From Candidatus Accumulibacter affinis (GTDB lineage: Bacteria; Pseudomonadota; Gammaproteobacteria; Burkholderiales; Rhodocyclaceae), in NCBI GenBank assembly GCA_016713625.1, contig JADJOT010000009.1:860489-924488 (forward strand): a DNA stretch of 64,000 bases. Reading direction: 5' to 3'. Positions 34,342 to 43,323 of this stretch are shown in pieces. The notes beneath the pieces are model-generated. The model did not search any database. It had not been told where the DNA came from and worked only from the letters and a program-made list of their open reading frames with translations. The position numbers and the translations under genes are program-made. Each line of letters opens with the position of its first letter. Within the stretch, counting starts at the first letter, position 1.

Positions 34342-34366
34342 GCAGGCGGGCGAGGGGAGATTCGTC
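34342..34366 (-). repeat. Dispersed repeat, copy 1
   Basis: The reverse complement reads ACGAATCTCCCCTCGCCCGC, the core also found at 50664-50697 and, slightly changed, at 61795-61827. It lies between the tandem hairpins and galU. Confidence 0.6.
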
Positions 34367-34490
34367 AGTCGCTTGCGCGCCTTGTACAGTAAGGGCACCG
34401 AGCGGGATGGGACTACTCGGTGGTGGCGCGCGCCAGCAGGCCGCCACCTCGTTGTTGTAGCAAAGCAGGACGCATATGGGAGTGATTCGA

Positions 34491-35408
34491 ATGAAAGTGA
34501 AAAACAGAGTTGAAGAGGCAGTCTTTGCGGTCGCCGATCTCGGAACGCACTTTCTGCCCGCGACCAAGGCCAGTCCCAAGGAAATGCTCGCGGTAGTCGA
34601 CAAGCCCCTGATTCAGTATGCCGTTGAAGAAGCCTACGCGGCTGGAATTCGGGAAATGATCTTTGTCACTGGCCGGAACAAGCGCGCCATCGAAGATCAC
34701 TTCGACACCGCCTACGAACTCGAGGCCGAACTCAGCGCCGCGGGGAACGACGCGCTGATCGCCCTGGTGCGTTCGATCAAGCCGGACGACATGGATTGTG
34801 TCTATATACGCCAGCCGCGGGCCCTCGGCCTGGGCCACGCTGTCCTATGCGCCGAACGAGTGGTTCGTGGTGAGCCCTTTGCGGTGCTGCTGGCCGACGA
34901 CCTGATGATCGGTGAGCCGCCGATCATGCGACAAATGATCGAACTGTTCGGCGAGCATGGGTGCAGCATCCTGGCCGTGCAGGAGGTGCCGAAGGACCAG
35001 ACCAGGCGTTACGGGATCGTCAAGGGCAAGGCCCTGTCCGCTGATCTGGTGAACGTCGAGGGCCTGATCGAGAAGCCTCACCCGAATGTTGCCCCATCCA
35101 ATCTGGCGATTGCCGGCCGCTATGTCCTGACCCCGGCGGTTTTTGACCTGATCCGCGAGCAGCCCCGCGGTACTGGTGGAGAAATCCAGCTGACCGACGG
35201 CATCTCTGCCCTGCTGGCCACCGAACAGGTACTCGCTTATCGCTATCACGGTAAACGCTACGACTGCGGTAGCAAGCTGGGCCTGATGCAGGCCAGCGTT
35301 GTCCTTGGGGAAGTTCACCCTGAACTGGGTGGCGAGTTTGCCGCTTGGCTAAGGGACCGTCAAAAGATCCTTGAGGCACGGGATTACGGAGACCGCGGAC
35401 TCGTTTGA
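34491..35408 (+). CDS. galU: UTP-glucose-1-phosphate uridylyltransferase with altered nucleotide loop
   Basis: A 305-aa GalU-like enzyme that would make UDP-glucose from UTP and glucose-1-phosphate. Conserved parts: FLPATKASPKEMLAVVDKPL, IQYAVEEAYAAGI, VLLADDLMI, GLIEKPHPNVAPSNLAI and GTGGEIQLTDGI. The nucleotide-binding loop, normally AGLGTRFLP, reads ADLGTHFLP (D16 for Gly, H20 for Arg), a departure at usually invariant positions. ATG 34491 gives the normal GalU length and has GGGAG upstream; ATG 34476 is also possible. Function may be reduced, or another copy may do the housekeeping job. Confidence 0.85.
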   Translation: MKVKNRVEEAVFAVADLGTHFLPATKASPKEMLAVVDKPLIQYAVEEAYAAGIREMIFVTGRNKRAIEDHFDTAYELEAELSAAGNDALIALVRSIKPDDMDCVYIRQPRALGLGHAVLCAERVVRGEPFAVLLADDLMIGEPPIMRQMIELFGEHGCSILAVQEVPKDQTRRYGIVKGKALSADLVNVEGLIEKPHPNVAPSNLAIAGRYVLTPAVFDLIREQPRGTGGEIQLTDGISALLATEQVLAYRYHGKRYDCGSKLGLMQASVVLGEVHPELGGEFAAWLRDRQKILEARDYGDRGLV

Positions 35409-35523
35409 GTCGAGCCCCCTGCGCAGAAGCCCCATCGACCTTCGATCCGGTTTCTGTTCTTCGCTTTGTCGGGCAAGTAGAGGACCTTCACCTCCAGGTA
35501 AGTGCGCGCCCGGCCTGGCGAAC
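35409..35523. other. Start of a 620-bp region without protein genes
   Basis: No protein gene is recognised between galU and the OsmC-like gene (35409-36030). The stretch instead holds the small-RNA candidate at 35524-35665 and an AT-rich promoter-like segment at about 35745-35815. Confidence 0.5.
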
Positions 35524-35554
35524 AAAAAAAAGCGCGACTCGTTGGAATCGCGCT
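35524..35554 (-). terminator. Rho-independent terminator, minus strand
   Basis: On the minus strand, stem AGCGCGA/TCGCGCT (35531-35554) with a 10-nt loop is followed by eight Ts (35531-35524). No protein gene on that strand ends here. It fits the end of the small RNA started at about 35630. Confidence 0.85.
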
Positions 35555-35630
35555 AAATCCACACCAAAGGAGGAGGGTGGAGGAGACAAGCGAAGCAGAC
35601 CAGGAAAACCAACTGCAATTCAGTTACGTT
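35524..35630 (-). ncRNA. Candidate small RNA with C-rich anti-SD segment
   Basis: About 107 nt between a near-consensus sigma-70 promoter and a strong terminator, with no ORF of note. The middle holds CTCCTCCACCCTCCTCC (minus strand of 35567-35586), complementary to Shine-Dalgarno sequences, a hallmark of several trans-acting bacterial sRNAs with C-rich loops. I do not recognise a named family. Transcription, Hfq/ProQ binding and targets are inference only. Confidence 0.6.
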
Positions 35631-35636
35631 GGGCAG

Positions 35637-35665
35637 ATTATGACTCTTCCGACGCCGTAGGTCAA
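35637..35665 (-). promoter_or_regulatory. Sigma-70 promoter of the small RNA
   Basis: Minus strand: TTGACC (35665-35660), exactly 17 bp, then CATAAT (35642-35637). Predicted start about 35630. Confidence 0.75.
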
Positions 35666-35744
35666 GCGTTTTTTGTGCGTTGCGCCATGATTTCTGCCGA
35701 GACCCCGTCGATTCCTTTGGCTGTACCAAAGACTCTCGTTGTAT

Positions 35745-35815
35745 CAATTGTTTATTGATATATTAGGACATCTGTTGCACAATAAGAAACTTTCTGTTGC
35801 AGTATATAAGCTATT
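35745..35815 (+). promoter_or_regulatory. AT-rich promoter-like region before the OsmC-like gene
   Basis: The most AT-rich stretch in this part of the window. It holds two TGTTGCA boxes about 25 bp apart and a TATATAA. It may drive the downstream OsmC-like gene, though the gap of about 220 bp is long. Confidence 0.35.
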
Positions 35816-36030
35816 TTCCAAGGCGTGGATATTGCGACGCAGCATTCCGCAAGGGTCTGCTGAATCGGGCTTGGCGCTACAATCGAAAACTGCGGCGAGG
35901 GTTGGGTGACGGCTTTTTCTGCTGTCAGTGGGGCGTGGCGCGAATTGTTCGCCAACGAGCGCCAGTTCGGAACACGTGTCTTGGGTGTAGACGTCGGCAG
36001 CTTTGTCGCGCCCGTCTGGAGGAGTAACAC

Positions 36031-36450
36031 ATGGAATGTAAAGTGAAGTGGACCGGCGAAGGGATGTCGTTTGTCGCCGAAACGGGAAGCAACCACGCGG
36101 TGGTGATGGATGGGGCACCCGAGGCCGGTGGGCGCAATCTGGCGCCGCGACCGATGGAACTGCTGCTTGCCGGAACAGGCGGGTGTACCGCCTTCGACGT
36201 CGTCTTGATCCTCAGGAAGGCGCGCCAGGTCGTCACCGCTTGTGAAGTGAGCTTGCAGGCCGATCGCGCGGAAGCTGAACCGCGGGTGTTCACCCGCATC
36301 CATTTTCACTTCCGGGTAAGCGGAAAGCAGCTCAAACCGGAAGCAGTGGCGCGAGCCATCGAGTTGTCGAAGGACAGGTACTGTTCTGCTTCGATCATGC
36401 TCGGCAAGACCGCCGAGATCACGCACGACTTCGAGATCGTCGAAGCCTAG
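36031..36450 (+). CDS. OsmC-family protein
   Basis: A 139-aa OsmC/Ohr superfamily protein, YhfA-like. APRPMELLLAGTGGCTAFDV carries the first conserved Cys, and SKDRYCSASIMLGKTAEI the second, in the position of the peroxidatic and resolving pair. It could reduce organic peroxides or be a redox protein. The SD GGAGGAG is excellent. The stop overlaps the convergent coq7 stop by 4 nt. Confidence 0.87.
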   Translation: MECKVKWTGEGMSFVAETGSNHAVVMDGAPEAGGRNLAPRPMELLLAGTGGCTAFDVVLILRKARQVVTACEVSLQADRAEAEPRVFTRIHFHFRVSGKQLKPEAVARAIELSKDRYCSASIMLGKTAEITHDFEIVEA

Positions 36451-37070
36451 ACGTAATAGGCGGTACGAGTCATTGTCCGCGACGCCAGCTTCATGATCAG
36501 CACGGTCGGCAACGACAATTCCCTGGCGCCCAGGCGCACGGCCGTTTCTGCGTGGGCAATTTCGTCGAGTCGCATTTGCGCTACGATGGCCCGTGACCTG
36601 CTGTCCTGAGTCGGCAGTTCGCGCAGATGATGGTCAAGGTGCGCTTCGACCTGTCGCTCGGTCTCGGCGAGAAACCCCAGACTCCAGGCGTCGCCGATTT
36701 TGCCGGCGGCGATGCCGATGGCCAGTGCGCCGAGGTACCAGACCGGGTTCAACAGACTCGTCCGTCCGCCGAGCTCAAGCAGACGGCGCTCGGTCCACGC
36801 CAGATGCTCGGTTTCCTCACCGGCAGCCCGCGCAAGCACCCGCCGTGTCTCCTGATCACGGCAGGTCAGCGCCTGTCCCTGGTAGAGCGCCTGAGCACAA
36901 ACCTCACCCACGTGGTTGATACGCATCAGGGCGCTGGCATGCGCCCTCTCCTCGTCGGACAGGGTCGCTTCCGCTTGCTTGCTGCCGGGGACCGCGCGAG
37001 TGGTCGACGCCGGCACAAAGAGCGTGCGCAGCGCCTTGTCAAACTCGATGAGGATTCGGTCGCTGATCAT
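36447..37070 (-). CDS. coq7: 3-demethoxyubiquinol 3-hydroxylase
   Basis: A 207-aa di-iron hydroxylase for the penultimate step of ubiquinone synthesis. Di-iron ligands stand in INHVGEVCAQALYQGQ (Glu), EETEHLAW (E-x-x-H) and RLDEIAHAETA (E-x-x-H). The central hydrophobic segment WYLGALAIGIAAGKIGDAWS would sit in the membrane surface. Full length for the bacterial Coq7 family. Convergent with the OsmC gene; the next gene upstream is a CNP1-like gene. Confidence 0.93.
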   Translation of the reverse strand: MISDRILIEFDKALRTLFVPASTTRAVPGSKQAEATLSDEERAHASALMRINHVGEVCAQALYQGQALTCRDQETRRVLARAAGEETEHLAWTERRLLELGGRTSLLNPVWYLGALAIGIAAGKIGDAWSLGFLAETERQVEAHLDHHLRELPTQDSRSRAIVAQMRLDEIAHAETAVRLGARELSLPTVLIMKLASRTMTRTAYYV

Positions 37071-37114
37071 GGGCAGCCTCGGTCGTTTCGGTTGAAGTGC
37101 AGCAACGGTCGATC

Positions 37115-37690
37115 CTAGTGTTGTCTGATGCTGGGGTGGCCGCCACGGCGCAGCACCTGGCGGGCCTCGTCAGTGTTGCGGAGCGGCAAGCCGATGGGGC
37201 AGAAATAGTTGGTGTACAGCTCTGCATAGTGTCGATTGACCGTGTTGTCCCGGATCTTTAGCCATTGATCGCTGCGGGCCCTGGACCAGGTCTTGTCCGA
37301 ATGGCCCAGGGCATACAGCCGACGCTCGCTGGTGAGACAGTTCATGGCTTCGTAACTCACATTCTGCGCTCCGGCAGAGCTGACAATCACCAGCGTAAAG
37401 CGCACCACGCCGTCGTTACCCACGCTCAATGACTCGCTGTCAACCATATACTTGTTGTCGGTGGTTGCACTGCCCTCGAAAGGTAGCAGATTCTCGGCTT
37501 GGGGAAATGGGGGCAGCGTCACCTCGCTTTCCTTCGCCGGCTTTTCCTCGAACTCACTGTCAGCCGAGGCGGCCCCGCCTGCTATAGGAAAAGTCAGCGC
37601 GGCAGTCATGAGCACGCTGGCAACGGTTCTCCGCACCAATCGTCGTCGGCTGTGGGTGTGCTTCTTCATGGTCGCTGGAGGAAGGCTCAT
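37115..37690 (-). CDS. CNP1-like exported protein
   Basis: A 191-aa protein with a signal peptide (about residues 8-42). The CNP1-like (PF08750) body is FPQAENLLPFEGSATTDNKY, VVRFTLVIVSSAGAQNVSYE and FCPIGLPLRN. Function unknown; the family is largely betaproteobacterial. The start at 37690 overlaps the rppH stop by ATGA; ATG at codon 8 is also possible. Probably cotranscribed with rppH. Confidence 0.82.
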   Translation of the reverse strand: MSLPPATMKKHTHSRRRLVRRTVASVLMTAALTFPIAGGAASADSEFEEKPAKESEVTLPPFPQAENLLPFEGSATTDNKYMVDSESLSVGNDGVVRFTLVIVSSAGAQNVSYEAMNCLTSERRLYALGHSDKTWSRARSDQWLKIRDNTVNRHYAELYTNYFCPIGLPLRNTDEARQVLRRGGHPSIRQH

Positions 37691-38232
37691 TTCTCGCCCG
37701 GAAGGTCCGCCTCCGCAAGGGCTTCCCCATGCGTGGGCGGATGGCGCACGCGCCGGTGGTCCGCATTGAGAAAACGGGCCAGTTCGTTCAAGGCCTGCTC
37801 ATACACCCGCCGTTTGAACTCGATCACCGCTTCAAGCGAAACCCAGTAGGTATTCCAGCGCCAGGCATCAAACTCTGGATGGTCGCAGGCGCGCAGGGAG
37901 ACGTCGCAATCTCGGCCAACGAGACGAAGCAGGAACCAGATCTGCTTTTGTCCCCGGTAACTGCCACGCCATTCACGTCTGACCCAATGCGTCGGCACTT
38001 CGTAACGCAACCAGTCTTTGGTTCGACCGAGAATATGAACATGTTCCGGCAGCAGACCGACTTCTTCATGCAACTCCCGGTACATCGCCTGTTCGGGTGT
38101 CTCGCCCCGCTGGATGCCACCCTGCGGAAACTGCCATGAATGCTCTCGGATACGCTTGCCCCAGAAGACCTCGTTCCTGGCGTTACAAAGAATGATGCCG
38201 ACGTTCGGGCGATAGCCTTCACGGTCAAGCAT
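37687..38232 (-). CDS. rppH: RNA pyrophosphohydrolase
   Basis: A 181-aa Nudix enzyme that removes pyrophosphate from mRNA 5' ends and triggers RNase E decay. MLDREGYRPNVGIILC is the standard N-terminus, so ATG 38232 is chosen although the frame continues upstream. The Nudix box is complete: GGIQRGETPEQAMYRELHEE then VGL. RTKDWLRYEVP follows. Divergent from proS, as is usual in Betaproteobacteria. Confidence 0.94.
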   Translation of the reverse strand: MLDREGYRPNVGIILCNARNEVFWGKRIREHSWQFPQGGIQRGETPEQAMYRELHEEVGLLPEHVHILGRTKDWLRYEVPTHWVRREWRGSYRGQKQIWFLLRLVGRDCDVSLRACDHPEFDAWRWNTYWVSLEAVIEFKRRVYEQALNELARFLNADHRRVRHPPTHGEALAEADLPGEK

Positions 38233-38447
38233 TTCTCGAACCTGCAAATCAATTAGTTGCGCCCATTTTTTCACATTTCGATTACCTTGGAAAGTAAAGT
38301 CTGGCGCTCGGCTGCGTTTGGCCCACCAATCCGCCCATTCCCGTGATTTTCTGCCCGTCGCGAAGCTGCCGAGAGCGTACAATTCGCGTCGCGGTTTGCT
38401 GGTCTGTCTAGTAAAATCGCCCCTTCGTCGTTAGCAACCAGATTGCC

Positions 38448-40171
38448 ATGCGTACTTCACGGTTTTTCCTGTCAACGCTCAAAGAGGCGCCCGCCGACGC
38501 CGAGATCATCAGCCACCAGCTCATGCTGCGTGCCGGGATGATCAAACGGCTGGCGGTGGGATTTCCACCTGGATGCCGATCGGGCTACGTGTGCTGCGCA
38601 AGGTGGAGAAGATTGTCCGCGAGGAGATGGACCGTGCCGGTGCAATCGAGTTGTCGATGCCGGCGGTGCAACCAGCCGAGCTGTGGCAGGAGTCCGGGCG
38701 CTGGGAGAAGTATGGGCCCGAACTGCTGCGCTGCAAGGATCGCCACCAGCGTGATTTCGTCATTGGACCCACGCATGAAGAGGTGATTACCGACGTCGTG
38801 CGCAGGGACGTCAAGAGCTATCGGCAGTTGCCATTGCACTTTTACCAGGTGCAGGTGAAGTTCCGCGACGAGATCCGGCCGCGTTTTGGGGTCATGCGCG
38901 GCCGCGAGTTCCTGATGAAGGACGGTTACTCGTTTCACAGCAGCTTCGAAGACCTGCAGCGTGAATACCACAACATGTTTGACACCTACGCGCGGATATT
39001 CACCCGTCTGGGACTGAAGTTCCGTGCCGTGGCTGCCGACACCGGTACGATCGGCGGCACCGGATCACACGAGTTTCACGTCCTGGCGGACTCCGGCGAG
39101 GATGCCCTGGCGTATTGTCCGGACTCCGGCTTCGCCGCCAACGTCGAGCTGGCGGAGGCGGTGGCTCCGTCGGCAGGCCGCGCGCCAGCGGCCGCCGCCC
39201 TGGAAAAGGTCGCCACGCCAGGGCAAACCAGGTGCGAGGACGTCGCCGCATTCCTGGGCATTGCGATCACCCGAACGGTCAAGGCCATCGCCGTCGTGTT
39301 GACTTCAACGGCACCAGCTGGCGGCCAGTTCGCCCTCATCCTGTTGCGCGGTGATCATCATCTGAACGAGGTGAAGGCCCAGAAGACCCTTGGTGAGTTC
39401 CGCTTTGCGCGCGACGACGAGATCATCGATGCCCTCGGCTGTCAGCCCGGCTACATTGGTCCGGTTGACGTGGTCGACATTCCGGTCTTCGCGGATCGTA
39501 GTGTGGCGGTGATGAGCGACTTTGTTTGTGGTGCCAACGCGGTTGGTTTCCACCTGCTGGGCGTCAACTTCGGGCGCGACCTGGCGGAACCAACGAGCGT
39601 CGCCGATTTGCGCAACGTCGTCAGCGGTGATCGGTCGCCTGACGGGCAGGGTTCGCTGGAACTGTGTCGTGGCATTGAGGTAGGGCACATCTTCCAGCTG
39701 CGTACCAAGTACGCCGAGGCGCTGAAATGCAGCTTTCTCGATGAAAGCGGTCAGAGCCGGAGCATGGAAATGGGCTGCTATGGAATTGGTGTGACGCGCG
39801 TCGTTGGCGCTGCGATCGAACAGGGACACGATCAACGCGGCATCATTTTCCCGGCGGCGATTGCGCCGTTTGAGGTCTGCATCGTCCCCATGGCCTACGC
39901 CAAGAGCGCGGCGGTGAGGGCGGCGGCGGATGCCCTGTACGGCGAGCTGACGCTTGCCGGCATCGACGTTCTGCTCGATGACCGGAATGAACGTCCGGGA
40001 GTGATGTTCGCAGAAATGGAACTGCTCGGCATTCCGCACCGCGTCGTTGTCGGTGAGCGCGGCCTGGCCGCAGGAAAACTCGAATACCAGGGGCGTGTCG
40101 ACGCCGAGTCGCAAATGGTGCCGCTGGCCGGCATTGGCCAATTTCTCAAGGAGCAACTGTGCGCTTCCTGA
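38448..40171 (+). pseudogene. proS: Prolyl-tRNA synthetase, one-base frameshift near 38553
   Basis: Bacterial-type ProRS with the editing insertion. MRTSRFFLSTLKEAPADAEI runs in one frame to about 38553, then the rest (WMPIGLRVLRKVEKIVREEM, FVIGPTHEEVITD, FRDEIRPRFGVMRGREFLMK) is in another. Adding one G in the GCGGTGGG run restores RLAGGISTWMPIG and a 575-codon gene; the present length is one base short of a multiple of three. ProRS is essential, so a sequencing error is likelier than loss. Class II motifs and the C-terminal anticodon-binding domain are complete. The downstream gene overlaps by 13 nt. Confidence 0.93.
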
Positions 40172-40761
40172 CGGCCCTGTTCGCCTGTGTGCTGCCGGTG
40201 GTTGCGCACGCCGGTGCGCAGAAGTACGAGCCGTTGTCGGACAGTGTTCAGTCGGCGCTCTCGCGCTCGGTCTCGGACCGGGCACCACAGCGAAGTTCCT
40301 TCCAGGATTCGATGGATTCGATCGACTGGTTGACCGAGATGTCGCGCCGCCTGGAGAAGCGCATTCCGGACCGCGAAGCGCGTTTCGAGTTTCTCCGCTC
40401 GGTGCATTACGAAGCAACCCGCGCGGGTCTCGATCCGCAACTGGTGCTGGGCCTTATCCAGGTTGAAAGTGGCTTCAAGAAATACGCCGTGTCGACCGCC
40501 GGAGCACGCGGGTTCATGCAGGTCATGCCGTTCTGGGTAAAGCTGGTCGGCTCCGGTGACGACAATCTCTTCCATTTGCGCACCAATCTGCGCTACGGCT
40601 GCACCATTCTTCGCCACTATCTGGATATCGAGCGCGGCGATATCTACCGCGCGCTCGGCCGCTACAACGGTAGCCTGGGTCAGCCCCAGTACCCGAACAT
40701 CGTGCGCATGGCGTGGCAGAATCAATGGTCGTACGCCAGGAGCAAGCTCGCCCTGCGCTGA
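40159..40761 (+). CDS. SLT-domain lytic transglycosylase
   Basis: A 200-aa exported murein transglycosylase. A short signal peptide (ALFACVLPVVAHA) comes first. The SLT fold has catalytic Glu in LIQVESGFKKYAVS, then GARGFMQVMPFW and GRYNGSLGQPQY. GTG 40159 with AAGGAG six nt upstream is the start, overlapping proS. Cleaves the MurNAc-GlcNAc bond to form anhydro ends. Coupled expression with proS is a common betaproteobacterial arrangement. Confidence 0.88.
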   Translation: MRFLTALFACVLPVVAHAGAQKYEPLSDSVQSALSRSVSDRAPQRSSFQDSMDSIDWLTEMSRRLEKRIPDREARFEFLRSVHYEATRAGLDPQLVLGLIQVESGFKKYAVSTAGARGFMQVMPFWVKLVGSGDDNLFHLRTNLRYGCTILRHYLDIERGDIYRALGRYNGSLGQPQYPNIVRMAWQNQWSYARSKLALR

Positions 40762-40773
40762 AAGTCTGCGCGC

Positions 40774-42129
40774 TCAGCGCATTCCCGGCAGCATGCCTTT
40801 GATGCCGCGCATGAGTTGCGCCATGCCGCCGCGCGAGAACTGCTTCATCATCTTCTGGGTCTGTTCGAACTGCTTGAGCAGGCGGTTGACCTCCTGTACC
40901 TGAACGCCGGCGCCCATGGCAATGCGGCGCTTGCGTGCAGCCTTGAGCAGCTCGGGCCGAGTGCGCTCGAGCGGGGTCATCGAGTTGATGATGCCTTCGA
41001 TCCTTGCCACGGCCTTTTCCTCACCGCCTGCCGGCAGCTGTCCAGCCGCCTGCGAGAACTGCGCCGGCAGTTTTTCGATCATCGACGACAGGCCGCCCAT
41101 CTTGCGCATCTGGCCGATCTGGTCCTTGAAGTCGTTGAGATCAAATCCCTTGCCGGACTTCATCTTCCTGGCGAACTCGATCGCCTTGTCCTCGTCGATT
41201 CCCTTCTGCGCGTCCTCGATCAGCGATAGTACGTCACCCATGCCGAGGATTCGCGATGCCATGCGCTCGGGATGAAAGGCTTCGAGACCGGACAGCTTTT
41301 CGCCGATCCCGGCAAATTTGATTGGTCGGCCGGTCACGTGCCGGACGGAGAGTGCTGCGCCGCCGCGTGCGTCACCATCCAGCTTGGTGAGGATGATCCC
41401 GGTCAGCGGCAGCGCATCGCTGAACGCTCTGGCGGTATTGATGGCGTCCTGACCGAGCATTGCATCGACGATGAACAGGGTTTCGATCGGCTTGATGGCA
41501 GCGTGAATGTCGGCAATTTCCTTCATCATCGCCTCGTCGATTGCCAGACGACCGGCGGTGTCCACCAACAGGACATCGTGGTAGTGCCGCTTTGCCCAGT
41601 CGACGGCATTGCGCGCAATATCCACCGGCTTTTCGGACGTCGTCGACGGAAAGAAATCGGCACCAGCCTGCGCCGCCACGGTCTTCAGCTGTTCGATGGC
41701 CGCCGGGCGGTAAACGTCGCAGGAAACCACGAGAACCTTTTTCTTTTGTGTCTCGCGCAACATCTTGGCGAGTTTGCCGACCGTGGTGGTCTTGCCGGCA
41801 CCCTGGAGGCCGGCCATCAGGACAATCGCTGGTGCCTGCGTGGCCAGGTTCAAGCCGGTGTGTGCCTCGCCCATGAGTTTGGTGAGTTCGCGGTGCACGA
41901 CACCGACCAGTGCCTGACCAGGGCTCAGTGACCCGATCACCTCTTCGCCAATCGCTTTTTCCTTGACGGCGGCGATGAGTTCCTTGACTGCGGGCAAGGC
42001 GACGTCCGCCTCGAGCAGCGCCAGGCGAACCTCGCGCAAGGCGTCGGTGATGTTGGCCTCGGTCAGGCGCGCTTCACCGCGCAGCGTCTTCATGACGCGG
42101 GCAAGGCGTTGGGTCAGGTTGTCGAGCAT
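40774..42129 (-). CDS. ffh: Signal recognition particle protein Ffh
   Basis: A 451-aa SRP GTPase. The NG domain has GLQGAGKTTTVGKLAKMLRE (P-loop), VLVVSCDVYRPAAIEQL, DVLLVDTAGRLAIDE and LTKLDGDARGGAALS. The C-terminal M domain has methionine-rich helices (MKSGKGFDLNDFKDQIGQMR, QTQKMMKQFSRGGMAQLMRG) that bind signal peptides and 4.5S RNA. Divergent from the ypjD-like gene, 30 bp apart. Confidence 0.97.
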   Translation of the reverse strand: MLDNLTQRLARVMKTLRGEARLTEANITDALREVRLALLEADVALPAVKELIAAVKEKAIGEEVIGSLSPGQALVGVVHRELTKLMGEAHTGLNLATQAPAIVLMAGLQGAGKTTTVGKLAKMLRETQKKKVLVVSCDVYRPAAIEQLKTVAAQAGADFFPSTTSEKPVDIARNAVDWAKRHYHDVLLVDTAGRLAIDEAMMKEIADIHAAIKPIETLFIVDAMLGQDAINTARAFSDALPLTGIILTKLDGDARGGAALSVRHVTGRPIKFAGIGEKLSGLEAFHPERMASRILGMGDVLSLIEDAQKGIDEDKAIEFARKMKSGKGFDLNDFKDQIGQMRKMGGLSSMIEKLPAQFSQAAGQLPAGGEEKAVARIEGIINSMTPLERTRPELLKAARKRRIAMGAGVQVQEVNRLLKQFEQTQKMMKQFSRGGMAQLMRGIKGMLPGMR

Positions 42130-42159
42130 TTGGATTCCGGCATGGTGTAAACTTCTGGG

Positions 42160-42998
42160 ATGTCCGACATTCTACTTCAGCTTCTGCCGCACGTTGTTTC
42201 GTCCCTGCTCTATGCGGTACTTGGCGTCCATTTCTGGCGTACACGCTGGCGGGAAACCAAACTGCCGCTGCTGAACACGCCGATGCAACCGTGGGAGCGG
42301 GCGGCCATCTTCGGCGCCCTGGTCGTGCAGGGATTCGGGCTTTACGAAGGGCTTTTCAGTGCCGGCGGCATGCGCTTTTCGTTCAGTTTTGCGCTGTCGC
42401 TGATGCTCTGGCTGGCGGTCCTGTTCTACTGGGCGGAAAGCTTTCGTTCGCGCATGGACGGCCTGCAGCCGATGGTTTTGCCGCTCGCCGCACTGGCTGC
42501 ACTGGCGCCGGCGCTGTTTCCCCAGTTGCGTGAGGTGGCCAATGCCGGCGCCTGGGGTTTCCAGCTTCATTTCCTGACGGCGATGCTGGCCTACAGCCTG
42601 TTTACCCTGTCCGCACTACACGCCGTGTTCATGGGTTTTGCCGAACGCAAGCTGCATCAGCGGGCAGTCACCACGAGCCTGGCCAGCCTGCCACCGATCC
42701 TGACCATGGAAGCGCTGCTGTTTCGCATGATCCTCGTCGCTTTCTGCCTGCTGACGCTGGCGCTGGTCAGCGGGGTGATCTTCTCGGAAGCGATCTTTGG
42801 CAAGGCCATGGCTTTCGATCACAAGACCCTTTTTGCCTTCGCCTCCTGGGGATCTTCGCTGCCTTGCGGGTGGGACGCCGCGTTTACGGCTGGCGAGGCC
42901 GGATCGCACTGCGTTGGACGCTGGCCGGATTCATGGTGCTGTTCCTGGCGTACATCGGCAGCCGATTTGTCGCCGAAGTCGTTCTCGGCCGCCTGTGA
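42160..42998 (+). pseudogene. Cytochrome c assembly (CcsA/YpjD-like) protein, frameshift near 42853
   Basis: Polytopic membrane protein of the CcsA/HemX type with about eight helices: LLQLLPHVVSSLLYAVLGVH, FGALVVQGFGLYEGLF, LHFLTAMLAYSLFTLSALH and MILVAFCLLTLALVSGVIFS. The frame breaks at TGGGGATCT near 42853. One added G gives ASWGIFAALRVGRRVYGWRG and a normal end at TGA 42996-42998, 279 aa. As in proS the missing base is in a G run. The unshifted frame would run to 43113. The gene often stands beside ffh in Betaproteobacteria. Confidence 0.85.
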
Positions 42999-43323
42999 AG
43001 CGGATTGCCGGGTTAGCGAAGTAATCGGCCCGCTGCCGCAAATCGCGCCGAAGAAACACGGGGTTGCGGCGTTGTGGCAAAGTGGACGGCGGTGCCGCGG
43101 AAGACCGATGTAGCAATGGTGCGTAATGCCCGTGGGTTAGCGTGGTCATGGGTGACGTCATCGACATTGGTGAATCGGCTTGGCAGTGTGCAGGCGGATA
43201 TCCCGTTTAAGAGAGTGAGCAAGACGACGTACCCGAGGCGGCGCCACCTTTCTGAACGAATGATGGAGCACGCCATGGCTCAACGCAATCGAAGCCTCAG
43301 ACTCCAAGCCGGGTCAGTCCCGA
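42999..43323. other. 325-bp region upstream of the IS110 transposase
   Basis: No protein gene. The right part should be the left non-coding end of the IS110 element, which in this family can encode the bridge RNA. I see GC-rich stem-forming sequence around 43080-43200 but cannot fold it reliably. Confidence 0.4.
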
